Positions 8,368-16,469 of a stretch of 64,000 nt of DNA are shown here, one piece after another. Source of the stretch: Streptomyces sp. NBC_01197. Lineage in GTDB: Bacteria > Actinomycetota > Actinomycetes > Streptomycetales > Streptomycetaceae. The stretch lies in contig NZ_CP108569.1 in the NCBI RefSeq assembly GCF_036010505.1, forward strand, positions 62,001-126,000, in the 5' to 3' direction. Below the pieces are notes generated by a model. It was not told where the DNA came from, did no database searches, and saw nothing but the letters and a program-made list of their open reading frames with translations. Positions within the stretch are counted from its first letter, which is position 1. Every line of letters starts with the position of its first letter. Made by a program: the position numbers and the translations under genes.

Positions 8368-9245
8368 CGGGGCCGGTGGGGCAGCCGCTGTCCAATTTCC
8401 TGGAGATTCGGCAGCAGCGCGTCCGCGAGGCGGTCAGCCTCCCGTGGAGAGCGCCGGAGAAACAGGTCCGGTTCGATGAGTTCGAGCTCCATCACCACAG
8501 GCTCACCGGCAATGCGAACCAGGTCGACGCGGGCCGCGTGCACGGGTGCCGGTGAGCAGGCCAACGCACTCTGGGCCACTTCCAGCTCACGTGGGGTGGC
8601 CTCGTATCCTTCCAGCCGGCCTCCGTGACTTTCCTGTACGAGGAAGCCATCGGCCGCCGGTATTTTCCGCACCGCGTGCGACCACGTGTCGCCGATTTTC
8701 ACGAGTGATATCTCTCCCTCGGCGGCGATGCTTTCCACAACCGGTTGAATGAGCACATCCCCCTGGGAAAGGAGGTCCGTCAGGGTTCCGTCAAGGTCGT
8801 GTCCCGGGCCGAGGTATGCCCCCCGTCCGCCTGCCGCGACTGCCGGTTTCATCACCACGGGGTCCGGACCCAGCGGATCGTGCGGGCCACCGGCGGGAAT
8901 GAGCGTAGTGGGCACAACCGGTACTCCGGCACGGGCAAGCTCGACCAGGTAGCGCTTGTGCGAATTCCACTCCATCACCGCGAGAGGGTTCTGCAGCACG
9001 GTCACAGTGTCCACATGTTTCGCCCAGGCCAGGAACTCGTCACGTCGCCAGGTGTAATCCCAGGTGGTCCGGACCGTCACAAGATCCGCTGTGCTCCAGC
9101 CGGCTACCTGCTCCGGGGCATCCCATGCTTCGACACGTGCTTTCACGCCCCGTTCGGTCAGCGCAGCCAAAAGCAATAGATTCTCAGATTCGGCGCTTTC
9201 GGACCGTTCTTGAGTACTTGCAATAATTACAGTCGGCTTGATCAC
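8364..9245 (-). CDS. ATP-grasp family ligase
   Basis: 294 residues from a GTG at 9245, preceded by GGGAG at good spacing. The N-terminus (PTVIIASTQERSESAESENLLL, then TVRTTWDYTWRRDEFLAWA) resembles ATP-grasp enzymes related to DcsG and RimK/GshB. The ATP-binding loop VMKPAVAAGGRGAYL and the metal-binding end VVMELELIEPDLFLR are present. These enzymes join a carboxylate to an amine or thiol through an acyl phosphate. The substrate is unknown and no biosynthetic partner is adjacent. It appears intact, although both flanks are broken genes. Confidence 0.8.
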   Translation of the reverse strand: MIKPTVIIASTQERSESAESENLLLLAALTERGVKARVEAWDAPEQVAGWSTADLVTVRTTWDYTWRRDEFLAWAKHVDTVTVLQNPLAVMEWNSHKRYLVELARAGVPVVPTTLIPAGGPHDPLGPDPVVMKPAVAAGGRGAYLGPGHDLDGTLTDLLSQGDVLIQPVVESIAAEGEISLVKIGDTWSHAVRKIPAADGFLVQESHGGRLEGYEATPRELEVAQSALACSPAPVHAARVDLVRIAGEPVVMELELIEPDLFLRRSPREADRLADALLPNLQEIGQRLPHRPR

Positions 9246-9309
9246 CAGGGCAGCATCTCCCAGGGCTCCTCCGCAAAGCAAGCCTGAGCAGTGGCGTTTG
9301 ACCTCCTGG

Positions 9310-9660
9310 TCAGCCGCCCCCCGCCCCGCCCGGCGCTGGACCGGAGCGGCGGGCATGCACGAGCACCTGCCCGCGACCCCGGCCGCCGACCTTGAGCACG
9401 GCGACCGGGAGCCTCAGTTCCTCGTGCTCCATCAGGTGGGCGCGTTCGGATTCGTCGAGCTGCATCGGGGCGAGGGAGTCCAGGACGGCCTCGGAGGCAC
9501 CTGCGAGGTTGCCCCGTTCCATGCGGGCGTAGTACTCGGCGCTGACTCCGGCGAGCATCGCGACCTCTTCGCGACGCAGCCCTTTCGCCCGGCGCTGGCC
9601 TGCGGCGGACAGGCCAGCCTGCCGGGGTGGCCGCCGGGCACTCCTTGAGCGCGCTCTTGC
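9310..9660 (-). pseudogene. N-terminal fragment of an XRE regulator of the MmyB type
   Basis: The minus strand encodes the hallmark HTH of this actinobacterial family: RRAKGLRREEVAMLAGVSAEYYARMERGN, then SEAVLDSLAPMQLDESERAHLMEHE. The ligand-binding (MmyB/PAS-like) domain that normally follows is absent: after about 50 further residues the frame ends near the ATP-grasp start. The upstream side also lacks a proper start. Confidence 0.6.
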
Positions 9661-10091
9661 CGCGGGTCGGCGCAGTCCGCAACCTGGGCCCCACCTCGTG
9701 GCAGCTCGCCGACACGGCCGCCGGATGCATCGACGCGTTCTGGCAGGCCGGCCACGACGACGAGGGTGGCCCTCATGGCGGCTTCCTGCCGGACGACGTT
9801 GCGGACGAAGCGCAGTCGAAGGATCACTCCAGTTCTCCATCCGGTGGAGCTCCTGCCTCGCCCCTCTTGGGGGCTCGATACCGGAAGGACAACACCGGAA
9901 TGTCGGCGACATCCGTCGTGACCTGAGCCGCCAGCTTGTCACCGGTGCTCACCCAAGGGCTCGTAGCTTGTGTCAGCCAGCGCTGTCCCGAGAATGCAGA
10001 AACTGGCAGGCAGGGGCAGACGACCTGGGAGAACTGACACGACGGACTGCAGGTGCCCGGCCTTGCCGGCTGGCGGCTTCGAGAGGCGGAC
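9661..10091. other. No recognisable gene
   Basis: Several frames stay open on both strands, but none has a start with a ribosome-binding site or a family pattern. A short stretch on the minus strand (9780-9827) looks protein-like but could not be identified. It probably holds debris between the XRE fragment and tpg. Confidence 0.35.
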
Positions 10092-10649
10092 GTGGGACGG
10101 ATCGAGCAGGGTTTGGAGCGCGCGTTGCGCACCCGGCCCGTTCCCTCAAGCACCGAGGCCCGCCTGCGGTTTTTGCTGGCAGTGCACCGTGGTTCCACTC
10201 GGAGGGTAGCCGCCGTGCTGGGGGTGTCGCAGCGCACCGTGCAGCGGTGGGTGACGAAGAAGCCAGGAGCGCGTCGTCCCCCGGGGTCGACGCAGGTGCG
10301 GGCGATCGAGGAAGCGGTCCTGGCTCGGTGGCAGCCCCGAGTACGGGCCCGTCGGCGTGCCCAGGCAAAGGCGGAGGGGCTCGTCTCCCATACCCGTGCG
10401 CGATTCGGATTCGCGGCTCCTGCAGGCTCATCGGACGATCCGCGGGTGCGGTGGATCACCCAGGATCTGCCGGGAGAGGTAGCCCGGGAGTTGTTCGCTG
10501 CTCGGGATGCCGGCGCGGGTGAGCAGCAGCAGACGGTGATCCTGGCCCGGGCGCTGGGACACTCCTACTTTCGCGAGTGGGGCCGCCGGGCCCACGGGCT
10601 GCACATCGCTTTCAGCGACGTCGAGTTCGCCGAATGCTCGATCGGCTGA
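10092..10649 (+). CDS. tpg: Telomere terminal protein (Tpg family)
   Basis: 185 residues, matching the about 184 of Streptomyces Tpg, the protein attached to the 5' ends of linear replicons that primes telomere patching. Visible features: an N-terminal helix IEQGLERALRTRPVPSST, the HTH RRVAAVLGVSQRTVQRWVTKK, the basic region RARRRAQAKAEG, and the conserved centre HTRARFGFAAPAGSSDDPRVRWI, with HSYFREWGRRAHGL and FSDVEFAE near the end. GTG 10092 follows GAGAGG at 10081-10086. The usual upstream partner tap is not present, so this is an orphan copy whose activity cannot be judged. A 36-bp relic of a second tpg-like start lies at 42.3 kb. Confidence 0.85.
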   Translation: MGRIEQGLERALRTRPVPSSTEARLRFLLAVHRGSTRRVAAVLGVSQRTVQRWVTKKPGARRPPGSTQVRAIEEAVLARWQPRVRARRRAQAKAEGLVSHTRARFGFAAPAGSSDDPRVRWITQDLPGEVARELFAARDAGAGEQQQTVILARALGHSYFREWGRRAHGLHIAFSDVEFAECSIG

Positions 10650-10708
10650 GCCTGCCTCATCGAGCGCCCGCGTCAGGGGTCAGCGTCGCGATGGCCTTGC
10701 GCGCCTGG

Positions 10709-10781
10709 CCGGCATCAGCCGCTCAACGATCCCCACCATGACGACAGCCTACCGACCGTGCCAAATGAGATGACCTCTTAG
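10709..10781 (-). mobile_element. Solo 5' end of an IS5-type element
   Basis: The reverse complement of this stretch is nearly identical to the left end of the IS5 copy at 46.15 kb. The match covers the terminal CTAAGAGGTCATCTCATTTGG and the transposase start region (ATGGTGGGGATCGTTGAGCG). It stops after about 70 bases, so only a remnant of the end survives. Confidence 0.75.
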
Positions 10782-10861
10782 CCTCGCCACCTGCCTCATC
10801 ACACACCGCCACGTCCAACGCCTTTGTTACTGAGGTTGAACTCGGGATGTCGTGCTGATGG

Positions 10862-11533
10862 TCAGGCGGGGCGGATGGTCAGGCCGGTCTCGGTGAGACA
10901 GCCGTCGATGAGGTGGCTGCGGTACTGGATGTGCCGCAGGCCGCGCCGGACGGTCTGGACGAGGTGTTCGGGGGTGCTGAAGGCGACGTTCGAGAGCCAT
11001 CCGCGCCGTAGGAGTGACCAGATGCCCTCGACGGGGTTGAGGTCGGGTGCGTAGGGCGGCAGGTAGTAGATGGTCAGCCAGTCGCGGGTTTCGGCGAACT
11101 CTCTCAGGCCGGCTGCTTTGTGGACGTTGAGGTTGTCCCAGATGAGCACGATGGGGCCGTCGAGCTGCTGGTGGGCGGAGATCAGCAGGTCGCGGTAGTC
11201 GCGCCAGGAGAAGCTCTTGCGCCCGTCACGGTTGCCGTCGTCGCGGCGGGGCCGGTAGACCAGCCTCGACCGGTGGCCGGGTTTGTAGCAGGTCAGCGCT
11301 GCGATGGATATGCGCCTGCGGGAACGGCCGCGGACGCGGACCACCGGGGTGCGGCCGCGTGGCGACCATGTCTTTGCGTGCGGCGGCGTCATGGAGAAGC
11401 CGGCTTCGTCTTCGAAGACGAGCCAGGCTCCATGGGCCGCCGCGAGCCTTCCGCGCAGGGCCACACCTCCTTGACCCACCCCGCGACCGCGTCGTCGTCC
11501 CGCTCCATCGCTCTGCGGGCCGGTACCTGGCAA
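10862..11533 (-). CDS. IS630 transposase, C-terminal DDE frame
   Basis: It carries the catalytic core: WLVFEDEAGFSMTPP (first Asp region), IVLIWDNLNVHKA (second Asp) and YLPPYAPDLNPVEGIWS (Glu), ending with a short helix. It has no DNA-binding domain of its own. It would be expressed as a fusion with the overlapping upstream frame, and the residues before WLVFEDEAG are an out-of-frame shadow. Confidence 0.75.
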   Translation of the reverse strand: MPGTGPQSDGAGRRRGRGVGQGGVALRGRLAAAHGAWLVFEDEAGFSMTPPHAKTWSPRGRTPVVRVRGRSRRRISIAALTCYKPGHRSRLVYRPRRDDGNRDGRKSFSWRDYRDLLISAHQQLDGPIVLIWDNLNVHKAAGLREFAETRDWLTIYYLPPYAPDLNPVEGIWSLLRRGWLSNVAFSTPEHLVQTVRRGLRHIQYRSHLIDGCLTETGLTIRPA

Positions 11534-11928
11534 GACCAGCCGTTGCGCACCAGCAGCTTGCGCACGCCCTGGATCGTGTATGTCAGGTGAAAGCGTCGGC
11601 CGATCACCGTCGTGACCCGGGCAAGCGTCCAGCGCTGGTCCTGCCAGCCATGCACGGCCGGGCCTTTGGCCAGCTCCGCTTCAAGCTGCGTGAACTGCTG
11701 ATCGCTCAGTTTCGGCAGCGACGCTGGCCCCTGCGACCGCAAGGATCGCGGGCCGCCCTCGGCCCACGCGTGACGCCATCGCTGGACCGAGCGGACACTG
11801 ACCCGCAGATCTCTGGCGATCGCGGTACTACCCTCGCCCAGGGCGAACCGCTCGGCCGCCTTGAGCCGTAACTCTTCGCGAAACTGCTGTCGTTCGGCGG
11901 TCAGCCCGCCCCCTTGTGGATACCGCAT
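11389..11928 (-). CDS. IS630 transposase, N-terminal frame
   Basis: The start is ATG 11928. It contains the IS630 HTH pair: ALGEGSTAIARDLRVSVRSVQRWRHAW and the winged-helix segment with WTLARVTTVIGRRFHLTYTIQGVRKLL. Its last about 48 codons overlap the DDE frame. A shift between them near 11450-11480 would give one full transposase. Whether the shift is programmed or a mutation cannot be decided from one copy. Confidence 0.75.
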   Translation of the reverse strand: MRYPQGGGLTAERQQFREELRLKAAERFALGEGSTAIARDLRVSVRSVQRWRHAWAEGGPRSLRSQGPASLPKLSDQQFTQLEAELAKGPAVHGWQDQRWTLARVTTVIGRRFHLTYTIQGVRKLLVRNGWSCQVPARRAMERDDDAVAGWVKEVWPCAEGSRRPMEPGSSSKTKPASP

Positions 11929-12159
11929 GACTCCGGTGATACCGCAGCCACCGACCAGTCGTCACCCCTTACGACACCACGAGTTCAGCCTCAGTAGCAC
12001 CTCTTATGCCAGGAGCCCGAGGACCTGCACCAGCCTACGAATGAACGCGGGAGCAGGCACCCCGGGGGTCAGGGCGGCGCGCCGTCCTCGATCGTGTCTT
12101 CCGCCGCGCCGGCGAGCAGCCAGCACACGTCGGCGCGGTCGGCGCGCCGCGAGGTTCAC

Positions 12160-12750
12160 TTACCAGCTCTGCCCGGGGGTTGCGTGGTGCCAGAGGCGAT
12201 CGGCGCTGTTCGTCGCCCGGTACAAGCTGACTGTTGAGTAGGCGCCGCCGACAGTGTCGACCGCCGCGGCCAGCTTGGTGTCACCGGCTGGTCGCAGGCT
12301 CCACCATCCGGTCGGTCCTTGTACCCCGGTGCTGGTCGACTCGGGAACGATCTTCCAGCTCTGCGCTGTGCTTCCATTGCAGTTTTCCATGGACACTGCC
12401 ACTCCGACTGCTGCCGTGGACTTCGGCTGGAGGCACAGTCCGGCCTCCTCGCTGCGGACTGCCCAGGTGCCGTCGTCGTGCCTCTCCAGCTCCCAGCCGA
12501 CCACTGCCCGCTTGTCGAAGGCTGCGGCGCGGATCGTGGCCAGCGCGGTGCCCGCGTCCTTGGAATCGTTGAAAGACTCCATCCGGGAGCCGTCAGCTCG
12601 GTTGACGATCTCCTGGTGCCGGATACTGCTGACTCCTGGCGCAGCTGTCGCCTGACCGGGCATCACAGCGCCACAGAGGCTGGCCGCAGCGACAGCGGTC
12701 AGCGATGTGACCAGGCCCTGGCGAAGACGAAGCAACTTTCGGACTGGCAT
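12160..12750 (-). CDS. Secreted RICIN-type beta-trefoil lectin-like protein
   Basis: 196 residues from ATG 12750 (GGAAAGGG 8 bases upstream). A signal peptide (MPVRKLLRLRQ, a hydrophobic stretch, then ATAAPG) covers roughly residues 1-35. The mature part holds trefoil-like repeats with SEEAGLCLQPKS, SMENCNGSTAQSWKIVPE (QxW motif) and LYRATNSADRLWHH. It probably binds carbohydrate outside the cell and has no catalytic domain. An AT-rich stretch at 12850-12910 upstream is a plausible promoter. Confidence 0.75.
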   Translation of the reverse strand: MPVRKLLRLRQGLVTSLTAVAAASLCGAVMPGQATAAPGVSSIRHQEIVNRADGSRMESFNDSKDAGTALATIRAAAFDKRAVVGWELERHDDGTWAVRSEEAGLCLQPKSTAAVGVAVSMENCNGSTAQSWKIVPESTSTGVQGPTGWWSLRPAGDTKLAAAVDTVGGAYSTVSLYRATNSADRLWHHATPGQSW

Positions 12751-13404
12751 AGATGGAACCCTTTCCACGAAAAGGCGGCCTCAAAGTCGACCGCGCACGC
12801 ACCGCGGATGGTGCGAGGTCGAGCCTCCCATCTGCCGCAGGGAAGCGTTCCAGAAAATACCCGAATAACCCAAACTGATTAAACAAAGCAGCCAAGGCGA
12901 TAAAAGGGAAAATTCGATCAAGCGTAATTCCGCGCCCGACTCGCCCCTCGAAGTCGTCAACAACGATCCACGCCAAGGCGTGGTACGGGACTCCGCGGGC
13001 CGACAAGGCGCGCCGCCGTAGCCACGCCTCATCCCCGGCTCGCCGAACTGGTGTCCCGCCTTGGCATAACCTCGGGCACAATGGCGGATTGTAATTGATC
13101 CGTGGCCGGAATCCGCCTTCCTGGCGAGGGCGAGCGCTCTCACGGCGGCCCTGCAGCGAAGGGCCAACTCCGTGAAGGAGCGAAGTAGAACAACATTAGT
13201 GCCTGTTTTCGATCCCCGGTTTTGAGTAGCTTTGGGCCCTAACTTTGATCTTTCGTGATTGGTCGTCAGGTTCGACTGGCGGCCAATTCGTCGTTGTGGA
13301 GTGCGTGCGGGCATGCAGGTGGCCCGATCGTCACATCGGGTGGACGCCGGGTTCCACGGTTCCGGTCGGTGGCTCTTCTGCTCGTCGGGGTGGGTCGTTG
13401 CTGG
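12751..13404. other. Intergenic: promoter side of the lectin gene and probable IS1380 3' flank
   Basis: The left half is unusually AT-rich for this genome (12850-12920) and probably carries the lectin promoter. The right half (about 13200-13400) borders the IS1380 transposase and may contain the element's 3' end, which I could not place. No convincing ORF is present. Confidence 0.4.
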
Positions 13405-14844
13405 TCAGCCTGGGTTCGGGAGGGTGTCGAGCCGTCTGATCGCGTCTGTGATCACGTCGGTCCATGGCCAGTGGCCGGCGAATCGCAGGTGCCGTCGGCG
13501 GGCGGTGATGATGATTTGGGCAGCGGCGGAGAACAGCCGCAACGGCAGACGGCGGGGCTCCCAGAGTCGGGGTTTGCCGGTCATGGCGAGCATCGGCATC
13601 CAGGCGAGCAAGTCGAGGGCGAGCTGGACGATCTCCAGCCAGATCCGGTTCTGCGCGGTCTCGTGCAGGGGCAGGTTCCGCCGACCGGTGGCCCGCGCGT
13701 TGCGAATGCGGTCCTCTGGCCTGGCCCGTCGACGGTGCCTCAGTTCCAGGTCCGTGATCTTCCCGCCCGTCGTATTGGTGGCGAAGCAGGTAAGTCGTAG
13801 TCCGTCAGCGTCGGTGAACCGCAACTGGGCTCCGGGGTGGGGTCGTTCCTTGCGGACGATCAGCCGGATCCCCTTCGGCCAGCCCTTGAGCACGTCGCCG
13901 TCGAGTTCGGCGGTCCAGGCGCCGTCGCGGATCTCGCCGCCCGGCTCGGCCGCCGGACTCCAGGCGGAGGTCGGGACCTTCAACACGGCCTGATGAATCT
14001 GCTCGGTGATGGTCATCCCGACCGAGTACGACAGCCACCGGCCCCGTTTCGGGAGCCAGGCGAGGAACTCATGGGTGCCGCCCGCGGAGTCGGTACGGAT
14101 CAGTATGGACCGGCCGCGCCGGTGACGCTTGGGGAGCTGGGCCAGGGCGAGCTGGGTGGCGGTGATGTGGTCGGCGGCGGTGTTGGATCCCGCGTTCCCC
14201 GGCCGTAGCAGGGCTGCCACCGGCTCTCCGGTGCCCCCACTTCCGTGGTCGACGAAGCCCATCAGCGGGTGATGTCCAAACGACTTCTTCCAGGTCGCGG
14301 CCGCGTCCTGCTTGTCGGAGTGGGCCAGGACCAGCACTCCGTCCAGGTCCACGATCACCTGGCGGCCCGCATCCGGCGCCGCGTCCGTGGCCAACGTCCA
14401 GACGTACTCGCGCACTTCGGCCCGCGCCGAGCGGATCGCGGTCAGTGCCTTGTCCCCGGCCGCGGCGAGGGTGCCGATCAGCCGGGAGACCGTTGGGTCG
14501 GAGGCCACCGGCCCGAACACAGCCGGCTCGGCCCCGGCCGCCTCGACATTCTTGAGCTCCATGCGGGCAGCGACCAGGTTCTCGCCACTCAGGCTGGACC
14601 AGAACGGATGCGTACTCACCCGCACAGTGGCCTCCAGCAGGCGAGCCTGTTGCTCGACGGCCTGCTCTCGCTGCTCCGGTGTGTACCCGGACGACGCCGG
14701 AAGGGGGTGGTTGCGCCGGTACCAGTGCTCCGGATCCTCCACCGAGCGGGGCAACTCGCGCATAAGCGCCCGGTGCTCCGCTTGAATCCGCCGGAGCTCC
14801 GCCTGCTCATCGCGCAGGTCCGGAGGGAAGTCGTATGTCGCCAC
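13405..14844 (-). CDS. In-frame fusion of a host gene's N-terminus to an IS1380 transposase
   Basis: 479 codons. Residues 1 to about 105 (MATYDFPPDLRDEQAEL, then WYRRNHPLPASSGYTPEQREQAV, then THPFWSS and VAARMELKNV) are a soluble helical protein unlike any transposase. From about residue 107 (AVFGPVASDPTVSRLIGTLA) the protein is an IS1380-type DDE transposase: VIVDLDGVLVLAHSDKQDAA, ILIRTDSAGGTHEFLAWL, and LRHRRRARPEDRIRNARATGRRNLP. The transposase has lost its own N-terminus. The junction is near 14530. The fusion reads without interruption and could be translated, but transposition activity is doubtful. Confidence 0.75.
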   Translation of the reverse strand: MATYDFPPDLRDEQAELRRIQAEHRALMRELPRSVEDPEHWYRRNHPLPASSGYTPEQREQAVEQQARLLEATVRVSTHPFWSSLSGENLVAARMELKNVEAAGAEPAVFGPVASDPTVSRLIGTLAAAGDKALTAIRSARAEVREYVWTLATDAAPDAGRQVIVDLDGVLVLAHSDKQDAAATWKKSFGHHPLMGFVDHGSGGTGEPVAALLRPGNAGSNTAADHITATQLALAQLPKRHRRGRSILIRTDSAGGTHEFLAWLPKRGRWLSYSVGMTITEQIHQAVLKVPTSAWSPAAEPGGEIRDGAWTAELDGDVLKGWPKGIRLIVRKERPHPGAQLRFTDADGLRLTCFATNTTGGKITDLELRHRRRARPEDRIRNARATGRRNLPLHETAQNRIWLEIVQLALDLLAWMPMLAMTGKPRLWEPRRLPLRLFSAAAQIIITARRRHLRFAGHWPWTDVITDAIRRLDTLPNPG

Positions 14845-15171
14845 CCCGATAGCGTACGCCTGTTCGATTTTGCTTCCCGGGACGACACCCAGAGACAGAC
14901 ATTCCGCCCTTTCGGTTCCTTTCCGGGTGAGGTGCGGCCACAGCAGCTTAAGGTCGTGAGCGACCCAGCCAGCTCAGCTGGGCCGCTGGCCGTTCCACTG
15001 GCGAGCTATCCCGACGCCTCGCCCTGGAGCCGCCCTTGTCGGGAATCCGAGCGCGCAGCAGGCGCGTGAGAGGTCTTCTCGGGGCGCGACGGCGGATGCG
15101 CCCTCACCCATGGCCTGGGGCCGGGGTCCGTCCGCGTCGCTCCTGAGACACACATGTGATACCGCTGCTAC
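14845..15171. other. No gene recognised; a small hairpin
   Basis: A short inverted repeat (CCCAGC ... GCTGGG) lies at about 14965-14985. The remaining sequence shows no start plus family pattern. The right end holds the promoter of the toxin-antitoxin pair. Confidence 0.35.
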
Positions 15172-15184
15172 CATGGATACCATG
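15172..15184. promoter_or_regulatory. Palindrome over the antitoxin start, possible autoregulatory operator
   Basis: CATGGATACCATG is a perfect 5-bp-arm palindrome that includes the antitoxin ATG. A related GATACC half-site lies 12 bases upstream. Ribbon-helix-helix antitoxins usually repress their own operon at such sites. Confidence 0.35.
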
Positions 15185-15481
15185 TCGGATTCCAAAGCGA
15201 TGAGCCTGCGCTTCCCCGATCCTGCGCAGCGGGCCGCTATCGCGGCCGCGGCCAAGCAGGCGGGGGTCAGCCTGCAGGAGTACATCCTCTCTGCCGCCTA
15301 CGACCGTGCGACCGCCGTGGAACGCCAGTTCCTGGACGGTTTCCAGGCGTCCATGGCCCGCAGCTGCGCGGCTTTCGCGGCCGAGCCCAGCAGTCTGGAC
15401 CCCAGTGCCGAGCAGCGGGCGGCCGAGCAGGAAGCGCACCGGGAGCTCGGACAGCACCAGGAGCGAGGCCACGCCGCGTGA
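15182..15481 (+). CDS. Ribbon-helix-helix type antitoxin
   Basis: 99 residues. The N-terminal MSLRFPDPAQRAAIAAAAKQAGVSLQEYILSAAYDRA matches the RHH/DUF1778-like DNA-binding antitoxin pattern. An acidic, Glu/Gln-rich C-terminus (residues 60-99) is suited to wrapping a toxin. ATG 15182 is preferred, although an in-frame ATG lies 9 bases upstream. The stop overlaps the toxin start by four bases (GTGA), so the genes are translationally coupled. Confidence 0.75.
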   Translation: MSDSKAMSLRFPDPAQRAAIAAAAKQAGVSLQEYILSAAYDRATAVERQFLDGFQASMARSCAAFAAEPSSLDPSAEQRAAEQEAHRELGQHQERGHAA

Positions 15482-15867
15482 CCCAGCCCGAACCGCCGCC
15501 CCGCCCGCTCGACGTCACGTTCTTGCTGCACGCCGCCGAGCTGCTCGACGATGATCCGCAGGTCGACGACCTCGGACCGCTGTACGCCGCTGTCGCCCGG
15601 GTCAATGCCCGTGCGATGGAGCGCGACATCTACGGATCTCTGTATCTCAAGGCCGGCGCGCTGCTGCAGACGCTGGTGAAACTGCCGTGCCTGGAGCATT
15701 CCAACGAGCGCTTTGCCTGGCATGCGACCGAGGCGTATCTGATCCTCAACGCGCGCGAACTCGACTACCCGCCCAAGGCGGCCGTCGCGCTCGTGCGGGA
15801 CGCGGCCTCCGGAACGCTCGGCATCGCCCGGATCGCCCGCCAGCTGCGCGACTGGACCGTCGCCTGA
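15478..15867 (+). CDS. Fic/Doc-like toxin
   Basis: 129 residues from the GTG overlapping the antitoxin stop. It matches the Streptomyces family annotated as Fic-type toxin component: LDVTFLLHAAELL, DLGPLYAAVARVNA, KAGALLQTLVKLPCLEHSNERFAWHATEAYLI, then KAAVALVRDAASGTLG and IARQLRDW. The Fic signature HPFxxGNxRxA is reduced to HSNERFAW, with fewer residues between His and Asn. AMP or phosphate transfer is therefore uncertain. By gene order it is the toxin of a type II module. Confidence 0.75.
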   Translation: MTQPEPPPRPLDVTFLLHAAELLDDDPQVDDLGPLYAAVARVNARAMERDIYGSLYLKAGALLQTLVKLPCLEHSNERFAWHATEAYLILNARELDYPPKAAVALVRDAASGTLGIARIARQLRDWTVA

Positions 15868-15910
15868 TCTCGTGCAGAACCGGGCAGTCGCCATGGCGTT
15901 GTCACGTTGT

Positions 15911-16181
15911 TGGGGTACTTCTGCTCACCGTTGATCTTGATGAAGACCTCGTCCAGATGCCACTTGCCGCCGGGCTGGGGCCGCCGGCGGCGCAGTCCGT
16001 TGGCGTACTGCTGACCGAACTTCAGGCACCAGCGGCGGACCGTCTCGTACGAGACGATCACGCCGCGTTCCAGCATCAGCTCCTCGGCCTCGCGGAAACT
16101 GAGCGGGAACCGGAAGTACTGCCACACGCAGTGCGAGATCACCTCGACCGTATACCGGTGCCCCTTGTACGACGGCGACAT
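15911..16181 (-). pseudogene. 5' fragment of an IS6-family transposase
   Basis: From ATG 16181 the minus strand encodes SPSYKGHRYTVEVISHCVWQYFRFPLSFREAEELMLERGV, then SYETVRRWCLKFGQQYA and GGKWHLDEVFIKINGEQ, the start of an IS6/IS26-type transposase with its first catalytic Asp (HLDEVF). Homology ends at about 15911, so the DDE core is incomplete. Confidence 0.75.
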
Positions 16182-16249
16182 GCCCTCCACGGACGACCCC
16201 CCTCCACCGTGATCAGCCCGAGGATCCTCCCACCCTGTCAGCCAACGTG

Positions 16250-16400
16250 ACAGCGCCAGAGTGCAGGCTGGGCAAGTCGTCCTTGCGTACGGCATCGAGC
16301 CACTGCGGGAGCCGTTAGCCCTGGCGCTCGGTGAGCATCTGGGCAAAGGGCCGGACGTGTCCGGTGAGCGCGTCGAGCTCGGGACAGTTGGACAGGACAG
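16250..16400 (-). pseudogene. Fragment of an ISL3-type transposase with an internal stop
   Basis: The minus strand reads CPELDALTGHVRPFAQMLTERQG, a TAA, then RLPQWLDAVRKDDLPSLH. This resembles the region ahead of the C-terminus of ISL3/IS204 transposases. The stop sits where a Gln codon (CAA) is expected. The piece is about 50 residues long and abuts the IS6 fragment. Confidence 0.5.
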
Positions 16401-16469
16401 CTCCTCTGCAAATGTGTCGCGACCGTACCGTGCACGCTGCGGGGCAGAAGACAGTGCTATGAAGTAGTC

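Larger units (their letters stand above)
10830..11994. mobile_element. IS630-family insertion sequence (copy 2)
   Basis: 1165 bp with about 26-bp imperfect inverted repeats. The left end reads CTGAGGTTGAACTCGGGATG (from 10830), and the right end on the opposite strand reads CTGAGGCTGAACTCGTGGTG. TA flanks both sides (10828-10829 and 11995-11996). It carries two overlapping transposase frames on the minus strand and differs from copy 1. Confidence 0.8.
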
